Positions 8,513-17,300 are shown, counted from the first letter of the stretch. The stretch: DNA of 64,000 nucleotides from Actinomarina sp002308095 (GCA_045563135.1 JBJKUL010000001.1:248001-312000); one strand, 5' to 3'. Notes: generated by a model not told the origin, from the sequence alone. A program made the numbers and translations.

Positions 8513-9489
8513 TATTTTTTAATATTTTCTCTAATTGAATTTAAATACAGTCCAACAGCTACCAAAACTCCACCTACTAAGAAAAGAATTAATGGCGGCC
8601 AAATATTGTCTGGAAGCAATTCTGTAATAAGCCTTGGAAGATTAATCACTAAACCTAATCCACCAATATAGAAAATTACTTGTTCGGAGAGCTGAATGCT
8701 AGCCCACACAAAAAGTACTGAACCTAAAATCAATATAATGATTTGGAGCAGATCATTATTTCCAAATAAGTTATCCATCAAAATAATTGAACCAATAGAT
8801 ATTGTTGTTGTAGAGAGAAAGTAACCTAACCAACTTGGGCCTAAGACTTCATTTAAAGTGTATAGACCCCAAATTAATCCAACTGAAATTAAAAACAAAC
8901 CACCAGCCCAAGGTTCAATATTTGAAAAAATAATATTACCAACAGACCCTAGGAAAAATATTGAAGAATAAAAAAGAGATATGTGTTGAAAGATTTGATG
9001 CGTTCTTGTGTAAAGATATATGGAATAAATCAAAATAGTTACGGATAGAATCAAAATTTGAATATCTTCAGAAATATTAAAATTGGGTGCAGCGTTTATA
9101 AAGTTTAGAGAAAATATTATTACAGATCCCAATGAAAATGTTGATATTAAATAAAGAACAGATGAAACTCGTTCTGATGATTTAAAAATAAAAATGTTTT
9201 TGTCTTCAAATTGTTCACTGTATCTTGCAGAATAAATAAGAAAAAATGTTATAACCACTAGCAAAAGAAGTTGAGCCCAGTATGTTAAGTTATCCCAAAT
9301 CAATGGAAGAGTTCCAAGTAAGCCCGAAAGCAAGAAAAGGCTACCAATTAATGTTATCGCTTTAGCTACCTTAGATTTTTGTGTTGGATTTAGATTGTTC
9401 TCATAATCTAAGATATTTTTGTAAGTCGATTCAGAAATTAAATCATTTGAAAGCCAAGTATTTAATGATTTAAGAATTTTTTTGTCCAT
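8512..9489 (-). CDS. Predicted polytopic membrane protein, DUF2157-like
   Basis: 325 residues. A soluble N-terminus of about 45 residues (LNTWLSNDLISESTYKNIL) resembles the start of DUF2157 proteins and is followed by about ten hydrophobic helices up to the C-terminus. No charged catalytic motif is seen in the membrane part, so transport or sensing cannot be distinguished. It is the first gene of a two-gene minus-strand unit, divergent from the tRNA cluster. A GGATT precedes its ATG by 6 bases. Function unknown. Confidence 0.6.
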   Translation of the reverse strand: MDKKILKSLNTWLSNDLISESTYKNILDYENNLNPTQKSKVAKAITLIGSLFLLSGLLGTLPLIWDNLTYWAQLLLLVVITFFLIYSARYSEQFEDKNIFIFKSSERVSSVLYLISTFSLGSVIIFSLNFINAAPNFNISEDIQILILSVTILIYSIYLYTRTHQIFQHISLFYSSIFFLGSVGNIIFSNIEPWAGGLFLISVGLIWGLYTLNEVLGPSWLGYFLSTTTISIGSIILMDNLFGNNDLLQIIILILGSVLFVWASIQLSEQVIFYIGGLGLVINLPRLITELLPDNIWPPLILFLVGGVLVAVGLYLNSIRENIKK

Positions 9490-9511
9490 AAAATAATCCT
9501 AATCATTTATA

Positions 9512-9540
9512 TTTTCATCTCACTAAGTTTTATTTATAAT
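9512..9540 (+). promoter_or_regulatory. Promoter of the tRNA-Tyr/Thr/Met-rpmG cluster
   Basis: TTTTCA (9512-9517), a 17-base spacer and a perfect TATAAT (9535-9540) lie upstream of tRNA-Tyr. Initiation near 9547 leaves a 22-base 5' leader to be trimmed by RNase P. Confidence 0.6.
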
Positions 9541-9568
9541 CTAAACTTTATAGAGACTTTATTGTTAC

Positions 9569-9650
9569 GCCGAGATGCCCGAGCGGCCAAAGGGAGCAGA
9601 CTGTAAATCTGCCGGTTATGCCTTCGTAGGTTCGAATCCTACTCTCGGCA
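9569..9650 (+). tRNA. tRNA-Tyr (GTA)
   Basis: 82-base class II tRNA with a long variable arm. Acceptor GCCGAGA pairs with TCTCGGC, the anticodon GTA is at 9603-9605, and the T-loop TTCGAAT is present. The discriminator is A and CCA is not encoded, so a CCA-adding enzyme is needed. Only 3 bases separate it from tRNA-Thr. Confidence 0.95.
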
Positions 9651-9653
9651 CTG

Positions 9654-9726
9654 GCCCTCTTAGCTCAGTAGGTAGAGCACTTCCATGGTAAGGAAGAGGT
9701 CTCCGGTTCAAATCCGGAAGAGGGCT
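9654..9726 (+). tRNA. tRNA-Thr (GGT)
   Basis: 73-base tRNA. Acceptor GCCCTCT pairs with AGAGGGC, the anticodon stem CTTCC/GGAAG closes a loop with GGT at 9687-9689, and the T-arm is CCGG/CCGG with TTCAAAT. The discriminator is T and CCA is not encoded. Cotranscribed with its neighbours. Confidence 0.95.
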
Positions 9727-9745
9727 CAGTAGACAATAAAATTAT

Positions 9746-9819
9746 GGCGGCGTAGCTCAGTTGGTAAGAGCGCACGACTCATAATCGTGAGGTCGGCAGT
9801 TCAAGTCTGCCCGCCGCTA
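9746..9819 (+). tRNA. tRNA-Met, elongator (CAT)
   Basis: 74-base tRNA. Acceptor GGCGGCG pairs with CGCCGCT (first pair G-U), the anticodon CAT is at 9780-9782 in stem CACGA/TCGTG, and the T-loop is TTCAAGT. The paired first base and absence of the initiator GGG/CCC anticodon stem argue for elongator Met; a lysidine-modified Ile tRNA is the alternative. The position just before rpmG matches actinobacterial tRNA-Met. Confidence 0.88.
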
Positions 9820-9839
9820 CTAAACGAAAGGAAAAAGAG

Positions 9840-10001
9840 ATGGCTTCAGACAAGAGACCACCATTAACTATGGTTTGTACAGTGTGTAAGGCTCAAAACT
9901 ACGTTACAACAAAAAATAAAACAAATGTGCCTGACAGAATGGAATTTAAAAAATACTGTTCTAAATGTAGAAAACATGTTCCGCACAGAGAAAAAAGGTA
10001 G
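9840..10001 (+). CDS. rpmG: 50S ribosomal protein L33 (zinc-binding form)
   Basis: 53-residue protein of the large subunit near the E site. It has the two CxxC pairs of the zinc-ribbon form: VCTVC near residues 13-16 and CSKC at 40-43. AAAGGAAAAAGAG precedes the ATG. It lies 20 bases behind tRNA-Met and probably shares its transcript. L36, S14 and S4 in this window are all cysteine-free forms, so L33 is the exception. Confidence 0.95.
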   Translation: MASDKRPPLTMVCTVCKAQNYVTTKNKTNVPDRMEFKKYCSKCRKHVPHREKR

Positions 10002-10037
10002 AAATTTCTATATTTCTATATATCCTTATTTATATAA

Positions 10038-10622
10038 ATGAATAACGTAACAAAAATTAACAACTTTAATGAAGATACGTCTAATTCAGAGTTGGTAAAG
10101 AAATCACAAGGTGGAGACAAAGCAGCATTTGAAATGTTAGTTCACCGTCATCAAGATCTTGTTTTCTCACTAGCTTTTAAACTTACAGGCAATAAAGAAC
10201 TTGCCAATGATGTGGGACAAGAAGCTTTTATTAGAGCATGGAAAGCCATTGATAAATTTAGAGGTGATTCAACATTTAGTACATGGATATATCGAATAAC
10301 TGTAAATACTGCATGGACATTACGAAAAAAAGCTAAGAAGCATTACTCTTTGAATATTGAGGACACTCAAGAACCTGTTGTCATTGATGAAAAAAATGAT
10401 CCAGAATTGATAGCAATAAACTCTGATTTATCCTCTGTTTTAAGAAAGGCACTTGATCAAATTCCTTTGGAGCAAAGAATTATTGTTGAGTTAAAAAATA
10501 TAGAAGGACGTTCACACAAAGAGATAGCAGAGTATTTAGATATTAGTGTTACTGCTGCAAAAGTCAGATTGCACAGAGCTCATCAGAAGTTAAGGTCAAT
10601 ACTAGAGGATGTAGAAGCATGA
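10038..10622 (+). CDS. ECF-type RNA polymerase sigma factor
   Basis: 194-residue sigma-70 family regulator with only regions 2 and 4. Region 2 includes DVGQEAFIRAWKAIDKF followed by STFSTWIYRITVNTAW (about residues 57-95). Region 4 is IPLEQRIIVELKNIEGRSHKEIAEYLDISVTAAKVRLHRA near the C-terminus, with a clear helix-turn-helix. It directs core polymerase to an unknown stress regulon. No Shine-Dalgarno precedes the ATG. A TATATA at 10017-10022 could give a near-leaderless mRNA. The stop overlaps the next gene by 4 bases (ATGA), and that gene encodes its likely anti-sigma. Confidence 0.92.
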   Translation: MNNVTKINNFNEDTSNSELVKKSQGGDKAAFEMLVHRHQDLVFSLAFKLTGNKELANDVGQEAFIRAWKAIDKFRGDSTFSTWIYRITVNTAWTLRKKAKKHYSLNIEDTQEPVVIDEKNDPELIAINSDLSSVLRKALDQIPLEQRIIVELKNIEGRSHKEIAEYLDISVTAAKVRLHRAHQKLRSILEDVEA

Positions 10623-10990
10623 AAGATTTTCTTAAGGATTTGAAATATAAAGCTGTATGCAGAAGAAAAAGAAATCAAATGATTAAAACGTACCTCAATG
10701 GTGTTTATTTTCAGTTTGATTCTGATAATCATGTACAGTATTGCCTAAAATGTCAAACAGCGGGTAAAAGATATAGAGCTTTTAGAGAAGAATTAGAAAA
10801 TGAAGTACAAGTAGAGGTAGAAGCTCCAGAAGATTTTACATCTCGTGTAATGTCATCTTTAGATAAAAAAGTAAAAACTACTACTAATAAAGGTACAAAA
10901 ATAATATTATTGACACTACTTGGATTAATGTCTTTAGTAATATTGGTCTTTGGGTTAAAGCGCTCATCTAATGAGTTAGATAAAGAGTAA
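10619..10990 (+). CDS. Putative zinc-binding membrane anti-sigma factor
   Basis: 123 residues. It carries a His38-x3-Cys42-x2-Cys45 motif (HVQYCLKC), the pattern of ZAS-type anti-sigma factors, and one transmembrane helix at about 94-113. A short charged tail follows. ATGA overlap with the ECF sigma gene makes the pair obvious by context. Known ZAS proteins sequester their sigma until oxidation or envelope stress releases it; which signal applies here is not visible. The N-terminal 30 residues are unusually basic. Confidence 0.78.
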   Translation: MKDFLKDLKYKAVCRRKRNQMIKTYLNGVYFQFDSDNHVQYCLKCQTAGKRYRAFREELENEVQVEVEAPEDFTSRVMSSLDKKVKTTTNKGTKIILLTLLGLMSLVILVFGLKRSSNELDKE

Positions 10991-10994
10991 ACTT

Positions 10995-11068
10995 AGGGGT
11001 GTAGCTCTAATTGGCAGAGCGCGGGTCTCCAAAACCTGAGGTTGTGAGTTCGAGTCTCACCGCCCCTG
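10995..11068 (+). tRNA. tRNA-Trp (CCA)
   Basis: 74-base tRNA only 4 bases after the anti-sigma stop. Acceptor AGGGGTG pairs with CGCCCCT, the anticodon CCA is at 11029-11031 and the T-loop is TTCGAGT. The discriminator is G, the recognised identity base of tRNA-Trp. No CCA is encoded after the discriminator (GCAAG follows). Its place before secE-nusG is a conserved actinobacterial arrangement. Confidence 0.95.
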
Positions 11069-11081
11069 CAAGAGGTAAATT

Positions 11082-11384
11082 ATGAATGAAATGAATAGAG
11101 AGATGAGACGGATGTCCGAGCGTGAAGAGCGTTTGGCCAAAAAGGCTGATAGGAATATTGGTAAATTTAATAATGAAGAAAAAGTTTCTAGATTAAAAAG
11201 AATCTCTCTTTATCTAGGCGAAGTCAGAACTGAATTAAAAAGAGTGAACTGGCCTTCCGTGGATACGTTATCTACATTTACAATTGTCACAATAGTTACC
11301 ATTGTTGCCATGACATTATTAATTTTTGGAATGGACTTTGGTTTTAAAAATACTTTGATTAGCCTGTTATCTTCTGGAGGATAA
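11082..11384 (+). CDS. secE: Preprotein translocase subunit SecE
   Basis: Small essential clamp subunit of the SecYEG channel, 100 residues. A charged cytoplasmic N-terminus contains the amphipathic hallmark ELKRVNWPS and is followed by one transmembrane helix (about 67-87). AGAGG at 11071-11075 supports the ATG. It precedes nusG by 4 bases, the universal secE-nusG pairing, and lies right after tRNA-Trp. Confidence 0.95.
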   Translation: MNEMNREMRRMSEREERLAKKADRNIGKFNNEEKVSRLKRISLYLGEVRTELKRVNWPSVDTLSTFTIVTIVTIVAMTLLIFGMDFGFKNTLISLLSSGG

Positions 11385-11388
11385 AAAA

Positions 11389-12003
11389 ATGAATGATGAA
11401 ATTTTAGTAGAAGAGACCGAAGAGGTCCTTGAAGATTTTAATGCCAATGTGCACCCATATGATCTTCCAGGTGAGTGGTTTGTCTTAAACGCACAATCTG
11501 GTCATGAAAAAAAAGTTAGAACAAATATCCTTACTCGTGTAAAAAATCTACACCTTGACGATAAAGTTTATGAAGTCGTTATTCCAACTGATGAAGTTGT
11601 TGAAATAAGAAATGGTAAAAAAGTTAATGTTGAAAAGAAGACTTTCCCTGGATATGTATTAGTAAGAATGGACCTAGATGACACAACATGGTACGAGATA
11701 AGAAATACACCCTCAATAATAGGCTTCGTTGGTTCCGGGAAAATGCCTATATCTTTATCAAGAAGAGAGATAGAAAGAATTCTTGGAACAAATGAAGAAA
11801 TAGAAGTTAAGAAAGAATCACCTAAATTTAAACCTGATTTCGAAGTTGCAGAAACAGTAAGAGTTACAACAGGCCCTTTTGCTGACTTCAATGGAATAAT
11901 TGAAGAAATTAATTTAGATCAATCAAAAGTTACAGTACTAGTTAATATATTTGGACGAGAAACTCCAGTTGAGTTGGGTTTCACAGATATTGTAAAAAAT
12001 TAA
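11389..12003 (+). CDS. nusG: Transcription termination/antitermination factor NusG
   Basis: 204-residue NusG that bridges RNA polymerase to Rho or to the ribosomal S10. The NGN domain runs about 28-130 (EWFVLNAQSGHEKKVRTNI, TFPGYVLVRM), and the C-terminal KOW domain follows (VRVTTGPFADFNGIIEEI). A short acidic N-terminal extension of about 25 residues is usual in Actinobacteria. GGAGG precedes the ATG at good spacing. Confidence 0.96.
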   Translation: MNDEILVEETEEVLEDFNANVHPYDLPGEWFVLNAQSGHEKKVRTNILTRVKNLHLDDKVYEVVIPTDEVVEIRNGKKVNVEKKTFPGYVLVRMDLDDTTWYEIRNTPSIIGFVGSGKMPISLSRREIERILGTNEEIEVKKESPKFKPDFEVAETVRVTTGPFADFNGIIEEINLDQSKVTVLVNIFGRETPVELGFTDIVKN

Positions 12004-12015
12004 GGAACATAAAAA

Positions 12016-12441
12016 ATGGCTAAAGAAGTAAAAGCAAAATTAAAACTACAGATACCTGGAGGAGGGGCAACCCCTGCGCCACCTGTCGGTTCAGCGCTAG
12101 GTCAATATGGTGTAAACATAATGGACTTTGTTCAAGCTTTCAATAATGATACTGCCAGCAGACAAGGCGAAACTGTTCCTGTCGAAATTACAATATTTGA
12201 AGATAATTCATTCACATTTGAAACAAAAACAGCTCCAGCTTCATATCTAATTAAAAAAGCAATAGGACTTGATTCAGGGTCAGCTGAACCTCATAAAGAA
12301 AAAGTAGGTTCTATAACTAGAGATCAACTAAAGGGTATTGCCGAGGCAAAAATGGAAGATTTAAATGCTAACGATATAGATATGGCAATAAATATTATCG
12401 CTGGGACTGCCCGATCAATGGGTGTAACTGTCGAAAAATAA
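12016..12441 (+). CDS. rplK: 50S ribosomal protein L11
   Basis: 141 residues, normal length. It forms the base of the L7/L12 stalk and the thiostrepton/GTPase centre. The proline-rich N-terminal switch GGGATPAPPVGSALGQYGVN is intact. The C-terminal RNA-binding domain ends in AGTARSMGVTVE. AAGGA at 12003-12007 supports the start. Cotranscribed with nusG and rplA. Confidence 0.97.
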   Translation: MAKEVKAKLKLQIPGGGATPAPPVGSALGQYGVNIMDFVQAFNNDTASRQGETVPVEITIFEDNSFTFETKTAPASYLIKKAIGLDSGSAEPHKEKVGSITRDQLKGIAEAKMEDLNANDIDMAINIIAGTARSMGVTVEK

Positions 12442-12450
12442 AACATAATA

Positions 12451-12478
12451 TTTGGGAGACTTAGGTCGTTTGCACCAA
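12451..12478 (+). promoter_or_regulatory. Candidate L1 protein binding site in the rplK-rplA gap
   Basis: TTTGG (12451-12455) can pair with CCAAA (12474-12478) around an inner GAC/GTC hairpin with loop TTAG and asymmetric loops. The UGGGAG string resembles the L1-arm of 23S rRNA, which L1 mRNA sites mimic. In bacteria L1 represses the L11-L1 operon. Position just before the rplA Shine-Dalgarno fits, but this is inference. Confidence 0.4.
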
Positions 12479-12488
12479 AAGGAGAAAA

Positions 12489-13175
12489 ATGAAAAAATAC
12501 GGAAAAAAGTATAACGAAGTAAAGAAAAACATTCCTACAGATAAACAAAATTTATCTGACGCACTTAACATTTGTAAAGAAAATGCACCGGCTAATTTTG
12601 ACGAATCTGTAGATGTTGTATTTTCGCTAGGAATAGATACAAAAGCTGCTGAAGAAAACATAAGAACAACAGTTTCACTTCCACATGGAAATGGTAAAAC
12701 TATTAAAATTGCAGTATTTGCAGGAGGAGAAGCATTAACTGAAGCTGAAAAAGCTGGTGCGGATATTGTAGGAGGGAAAGAATTAGCTACAAAAGTTGCT
12801 TCTGAGGAAAAACTTGATGTTGATTTAGTAATATCTACACCTGAAATGATGGCTGAAGTTGGACAACTTGGAAAAATTCTTGGACCTCAGGGCCTAATGC
12901 CAAATCCAAAAACTGGAACTGTAACTCCAAATGTTGCTAAGGCTGTGGAAGATTTTAAAAAAGGTAAAGTAGAGATCAAAAATGACAAATTAGGTAATGT
13001 CCACCTTTCAATTGGAAAAGTTTCTTTTTCAGCTGAGGATTTAAAAAGTAATCTAGAAGAGGTTATTGCTGTAATTACAAGAGCTAAGCCAGCATCATCA
13101 AAAGGTGAATATATTAAATCAGTTTTTATCTCTTCTACTATGGGACCATCAGTGCCTGTAGATATTAATTTATAA
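12489..13175 (+). CDS. rplA: 50S ribosomal protein L1
   Basis: 228 residues. It forms the mobile L1 stalk at the E site and is an mRNA-binding autoregulator of its operon in other bacteria. The family motif LGKILGPQGLMPNPKTGTV is present, and the C-terminal FISSTMGPSVPVD is typical. AAAGGAG precedes the ATG. An L1-site-like hairpin lies just upstream. Confidence 0.97.
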   Translation: MKKYGKKYNEVKKNIPTDKQNLSDALNICKENAPANFDESVDVVFSLGIDTKAAEENIRTTVSLPHGNGKTIKIAVFAGGEALTEAEKAGADIVGGKELATKVASEEKLDVDLVISTPEMMAEVGQLGKILGPQGLMPNPKTGTVTPNVAKAVEDFKKGKVEIKNDKLGNVHLSIGKVSFSAEDLKSNLEEVIAVITRAKPASSKGEYIKSVFISSTMGPSVPVDINL

Positions 13176-13181
13176 TTTTAT

Positions 13182-13209
13182 TTGCTGATAAATTCATTTA
13201 GGGTATATT
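13182..13209 (+). promoter_or_regulatory. Promoter of rplJ-rplL
   Basis: TTGCTG (13182-13187), 16-base spacer, TATATT (13204-13209). Initiation near 13216 would place the whole L10 leader in the 5' UTR. The hexamers match consensus only moderately. Confidence 0.5.
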
Positions 13210-13224
13210 GTTTAGATACAACTT

Positions 13225-13290
13225 AAACCAAAGACCGATAGTAGGAAACTTTAAACATCTATCGCAGGTAATTTGCCTAGTCCTTGGTTT
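13225..13290 (+). promoter_or_regulatory. Ribosomal protein L10 leader RNA
   Basis: The 5' UTR of rplJ has the L10-leader layout. An outer stem AAACCAA (13225-13231) with TTGGTTT (13284-13290) is followed by AAGACCG. An inner stem GATAG/CTATC leads into GCAGG, with GCCTAG later. L10, in complex with L12, binds such leaders to limit rplJL expression. The 3' half of the outer stem overlaps the terminator hairpin, so the two are mutually exclusive. Confidence 0.7.
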
Positions 13291-13304
13291 GCAAGGATTT
13301 TTTT
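13279..13304 (+). terminator. rplJ attenuator overlapping the Shine-Dalgarno
   Basis: TCCTTG (13281-13286), loop GTTTG and CAAGGA (13292-13297) form a stem extendable by two pairs, followed by seven T residues (13298-13304) that end exactly at the rplJ ATG. The stem also buries the AAGGA Shine-Dalgarno. It competes with the outer stem of the L10 leader, the logic of a transcription attenuator. Confidence 0.6.
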
Positions 13305-13901
13305 ATGGTAAGACAAGATAAAGCAGATAAAGTAAAAGAGCTCGAAGAGCTTTTCAGTTCAGCAAATGCATTAGTTTTAGCTGAGTACAGAGGACTAACC
13401 GTTACTGAACAAACAAAGTTAAGAAGAGAATTGAAGAATGCGGGTGCTACATTTAACGTTGTAAAAATGTCCCTTGCGAAAAGAGCTGCAGAAAATATAG
13501 GCTATGAGTCTATTCTTGAACACTTCTCAGGACCAACTGGTGTAGCTGTAATAGAGTCAGACCCAGTAGAAGCGGCTAAGGTCTTAAAGCAATTTTCTAA
13601 AGATAACGATTCATTTGTTGTCAAAGGTGGTCTTATGGAATCAGAACCACTTTCAATCGATCAAATCAACATTCTTGCATCAATAGAAACAAGAGATGTT
13701 CTTCTAGCAAAAATTGCAGGAGGTTTTAATGCACCTCTTACAAAGATGGCAGTAGGTCTAAAGGGAATATTGAACAAATCCAGTTACGCATTTAAAGCGT
13801 TACTAGAAGTAAAAGAAGCAAACCCTGAAACAAGTTCACAGGCGAAAGAATCTGATTCTTCTAATGAAGAATCAGAGGATGTAAAGAAAGAGGAGGAATA
13901 A
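13305..13901 (+). CDS. rplJ: 50S ribosomal protein L10
   Basis: Stalk base protein that anchors L7/L12 dimers, 198 residues from the chosen start. ATG 13305 is preferred over an upstream in-frame codon because AAGGA at 13293-13297 is 7 bases away and family members begin near VRQDKADKVKELEE. The N-terminal YRGLTVTEQTKLRRELK and middle SGPTGVAVIESDP are typical. A C-terminal acidic tail of about 25 residues (ESDSSNEESEDVKKEEE) is extra compared with E. coli L10. rplL follows after 2 bases. Confidence 0.95.
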   Translation: MVRQDKADKVKELEELFSSANALVLAEYRGLTVTEQTKLRRELKNAGATFNVVKMSLAKRAAENIGYESILEHFSGPTGVAVIESDPVEAAKVLKQFSKDNDSFVVKGGLMESEPLSIDQINILASIETRDVLLAKIAGGFNAPLTKMAVGLKGILNKSSYAFKALLEVKEANPETSSQAKESDSSNEESEDVKKEEE

Positions 13902-13903
13902 CA

Positions 13904-14284
13904 ATGGCAAAAATGACAACAGAAGAGTTGTTATCTGTCTTTGAAGAAATGTCAGTCTTAGAATTGAAAGAATTTTTAGACTCATTTGAAGAGAAATTTG
14001 ATGTTACTGCAGCAGCTCCTGTAGCTGTAGCAGCAGCTCCAGCAGGTGGAGACGGCGGATCAGAAGAAGCAAAAGATTCTTTTGATGTTGTTCTCACAGA
14101 AGCTGGTGGACAGAAAATACAAGTTATCAAAGAAGTAAGGGGACTAACTAGTCTTGGGCTAAAAGAAGCTAAAGAACTTGTTGACGGTGCTCCATCTGAC
14201 ATTCTTAAAGGTGCTTCAAAAGAAGATGCTGATAAAGCTAAAGAAGCTCTTGAGGGTGCCGGCGCTACCGTAGAACTCAAATAA
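13904..14284 (+). CDS. rplL: 50S ribosomal protein L7/L12
   Basis: 126-residue multicopy stalk protein that recruits translation GTPases. It has an N-terminal dimerisation domain, an Ala/Pro hinge (VTAAAPVAVAAAPAGG, about residues 34-49) and the conserved C-terminal domain with IKEVRGLTSLGLKEAKELVD. GAGGAGG precedes the ATG. Confidence 0.97.
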   Translation: MAKMTTEELLSVFEEMSVLELKEFLDSFEEKFDVTAAAPVAVAAAPAGGDGGSEEAKDSFDVVLTEAGGQKIQVIKEVRGLTSLGLKEAKELVDGAPSDILKGASKEDADKAKEALEGAGATVELK

Positions 14285-14299
14285 TTTAACATTATTTGT

Positions 14300-14327
14300 T
14301 TGCTTAAATAAGAAGTACTTATATACT
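14300..14327 (+). promoter_or_regulatory. Internal promoter candidate for rpoBC
   Basis: TTGCTT (14300-14305), 16-base spacer, TATACT (14322-14327) in the 84-base rplL-rpoB gap. Initiation near 14334 gives a 35-base leader. The ATATACTT...TTCGG string is shared with the rpsL promoter region at 21758-21774. Confidence 0.4.
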
Positions 14328-14368
14328 TTATCCTTCGGGTTATTGTTATTATTTTTTGAGGAGGCTTG

Positions 14369-17300
14369 TTGTCCGCTGTTCAGAATTCTAGACTTTCGTT
14401 TGCTAAGATACCGAAAGTTCTTGACATTCCAGATTTATTAATTATCCAAAAAGAATCATTTAAATGGTTTTTAGAAGAAGGCCTAAACGACATACTTAGT
14501 GAAATCTCACCTATTGAGGATTTCTCTGGTCGATTTTCGCTTGAATTTTTAGAGCATTTCTTTGAGGAACCATTAAAGAGTTTAGAAGAATGTAAAATTA
14601 CAGACTCTACATACTCTCAACCTTTATATGTCAGGGCACAGTTTTTAGACAGAGAAACAGGACAAATTAAACAGCAGACTGTTTTCTTGGGAGATTTCCC
14701 AATTATGACTGACACTGGTTCTTTTATCATCAATGGAACAGAAAGAGTAATAGTTAGTCAACTTGTAAGGTCACCAGGTGTTTATTTCTCTCAAGAAATC
14801 GATAAAACTTCTGACAAAGAGATCTTTATTGGAAAAATGATTCCTGGTAGAGGTGCATGGCTAGAATTCGACACAGACAAAAGAGATACTATTGGAGTAA
14901 GGGTTGACAGAAAAAGAAGACAACATATTACTGCATTTCTAAGGGCTCTTTATGCCGTTGACCCATCACAATGGGGAAAATATAAAATTGAAACTAAAGA
15001 AGATGCAATAGACATCTTTGGGGACTATCCATCAATCCAAAATACAATTGAAAGAGATCCGGATACTACTCCAGAGGCAGCACTGATTGACCTGTATAGA
15101 AAACTACGACCTGGTGAGCCAGCAACAGTTGAGTCTGCAAGAAACTTAGTAAAACAAATGTTTTATACAGCTAAAAGATACGACCTAACAAAAGTAGGTA
15201 GATACAAAGTTGAACAAAAACTAGGCAGAGACTACGGCGAAAAAGATGCTGAATCCTACACAACAGAAGTAGATGGCATGTTGAGAATTGATGACATGAT
15301 TGATTCAATCAAATATGTAATCGCTTTACATGCAGGTGAGACAACAATTACAAACAACCTTGGAAGAGAAATAAACATCAGGTTAGATGACATCGACCAT
15401 TTCGGTAATAGAAGAATTAGAACAGTAGGTGAATTAGTTCAAAACCAAGTAAGAGTTGGATTAAGCAGGCTTGAGAGAGTTGTCAGAGAAAGAATGACAA
15501 CTCAAGAACCTGAAGCAATCACTCCACAGTCCTTAATTAACATCAGACCAATCCAGGCATCCTTGAAAGAATTTTTTGGAACAAGTCAATTAAGTCAGTT
15601 TATGGACCAACCTAATCCAATTGCAGCGTTAACTCATAGAAGAAGGCTTTCTGCACTTGGACCAGGTGGACTTTCCCGAGAAAGAGCTGGTTTCGAGGTA
15701 AGAGATGTTCACCCATCTCATTATGGTAGGATGTGTCCGATTGAAACACCTGAAGGTCCAAACATTGGTCTTATTGGTACACTTGCAACTTATGGAAGAG
15801 TAAACAAATTTGGTTTTATAGAAACACCATATTGGAAAGTAGAGAATGGCGTTGTTAAGACAAATAAAGCTGTTTACCTAACTGCTGCTCAAGAAGATGA
15901 ATACACCATCGCTCAGGCAAATGCACCAATTGATGAAAGTGGAAATTTCTTAAATAAAAGAGTTTTGTGTAGAAAAACTGATGGTGAAGTTGCCTTCGTG
16001 TCAGATAAAGATATTGACTACATGGATGTTAGTCCAAAACAAATTTGTTCAGTTACAACAGCACTAATTCCATTTTTAGAGCATGACGATGCAAACAGAG
16101 CACTCATGGGATCAAACATGCAAAGACAAGCAGTCCCATTGATTAAGACAGAAGCTCCTTATGTTGGTACAGGTATGGAAGAGAATGTAGCTAGAGATTC
16201 AGGTGAAGCACTAATCTCTCCAGTAGCAGGAGAAGTAGTTGGTGTTAGTGGTGATGAAATCATAGTTAAAGAAACTGCTACTAATAAAAAACATACTTTT
16301 GAAGTAAGAAAATTTAAAAGATCAAATCAAGCAACTTCTGTAAATCAAAAACCCCTTGTTAAGGTCGGTATAAAAGTTAAACCAGGAGATGTTCTTGCTG
16401 ATGGCCCAAGTACTCAAGGTGGGGAATTAGCTCTTGGTAAAAACTTACTTGTAGCTTATATGCCATGGGATGGTTATAACTTTGAAGATTCAATTGTTAT
16501 ATCGGAAAGACTTGTTAAAGAAGATGTTCTAACATCAGTTCACATAGCCGAACACGAAGTAGAAGCTAGAGATACAAAGCTAGGCGAGGAAGAAATCACA
16601 AGAGACATTCCAAATGTCGCAGAAGAAGTATTGATGGATTTAGATGAAATGGGAATTGTAAGAATCGGTGCCGAGGTTACTCCTGGAGATTACTTGGTAG
16701 GTAAGGTTACTCCAAAAGGTGAAACCGAGCTGACTCCTGAAGAAAGATTATTAAGAGCAATCTTCGGAGAAAAAGCAAGAGAAGTTAGAGATACCTCATT
16801 AAGAGTACCCCACGGTGAGCGAGGAAAAGTTATCGATGTGCAAATTCTAAAAAGAGATGAAGGTGCAGATTTACCTCCTGGTGTTAATCAAAAAGTCAGA
16901 GTTTATGTCGCAATTCAGCGAAAAATTCAGGTTGGTGACAAACTTTCCGGAAGGCACGGTAACAAAGGTGTTATTTCAAAAATTAATCCAATAGAGGATA
17001 TGCCTTTCATGGAAGATGGAACTCCTGTTGATATTCTTCTCTCCCCACTTGGTGTTCCAAGTCGTATGAACTTAGGTCAGATATTAGAAACCCATCTTGG
17101 TTGGGCTGCTGATCAAGGCTGGGGTGAATTTAAAGGTAAAACAGTAGCATCAAATGGTGCAAAACCTGGAACATTAATTAGTACTCCAGTATTTGATGGT
17201 GCTAATGAGGATGAAATTCACGAGATTCTAAAAAATGTGAATCAAAATAGAGATGGAAACCAAATGGTTGATGTTGACGGTAAAGCCACACTATACGATG

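Noticed and set aside
13861..14292. 143-codon open frame antisense to rplL
   Set aside because: It mirrors the Ala/Glu-rich rplL codons and has no ribosome-binding site or family resemblance; it is a shadow of a conserved gene.
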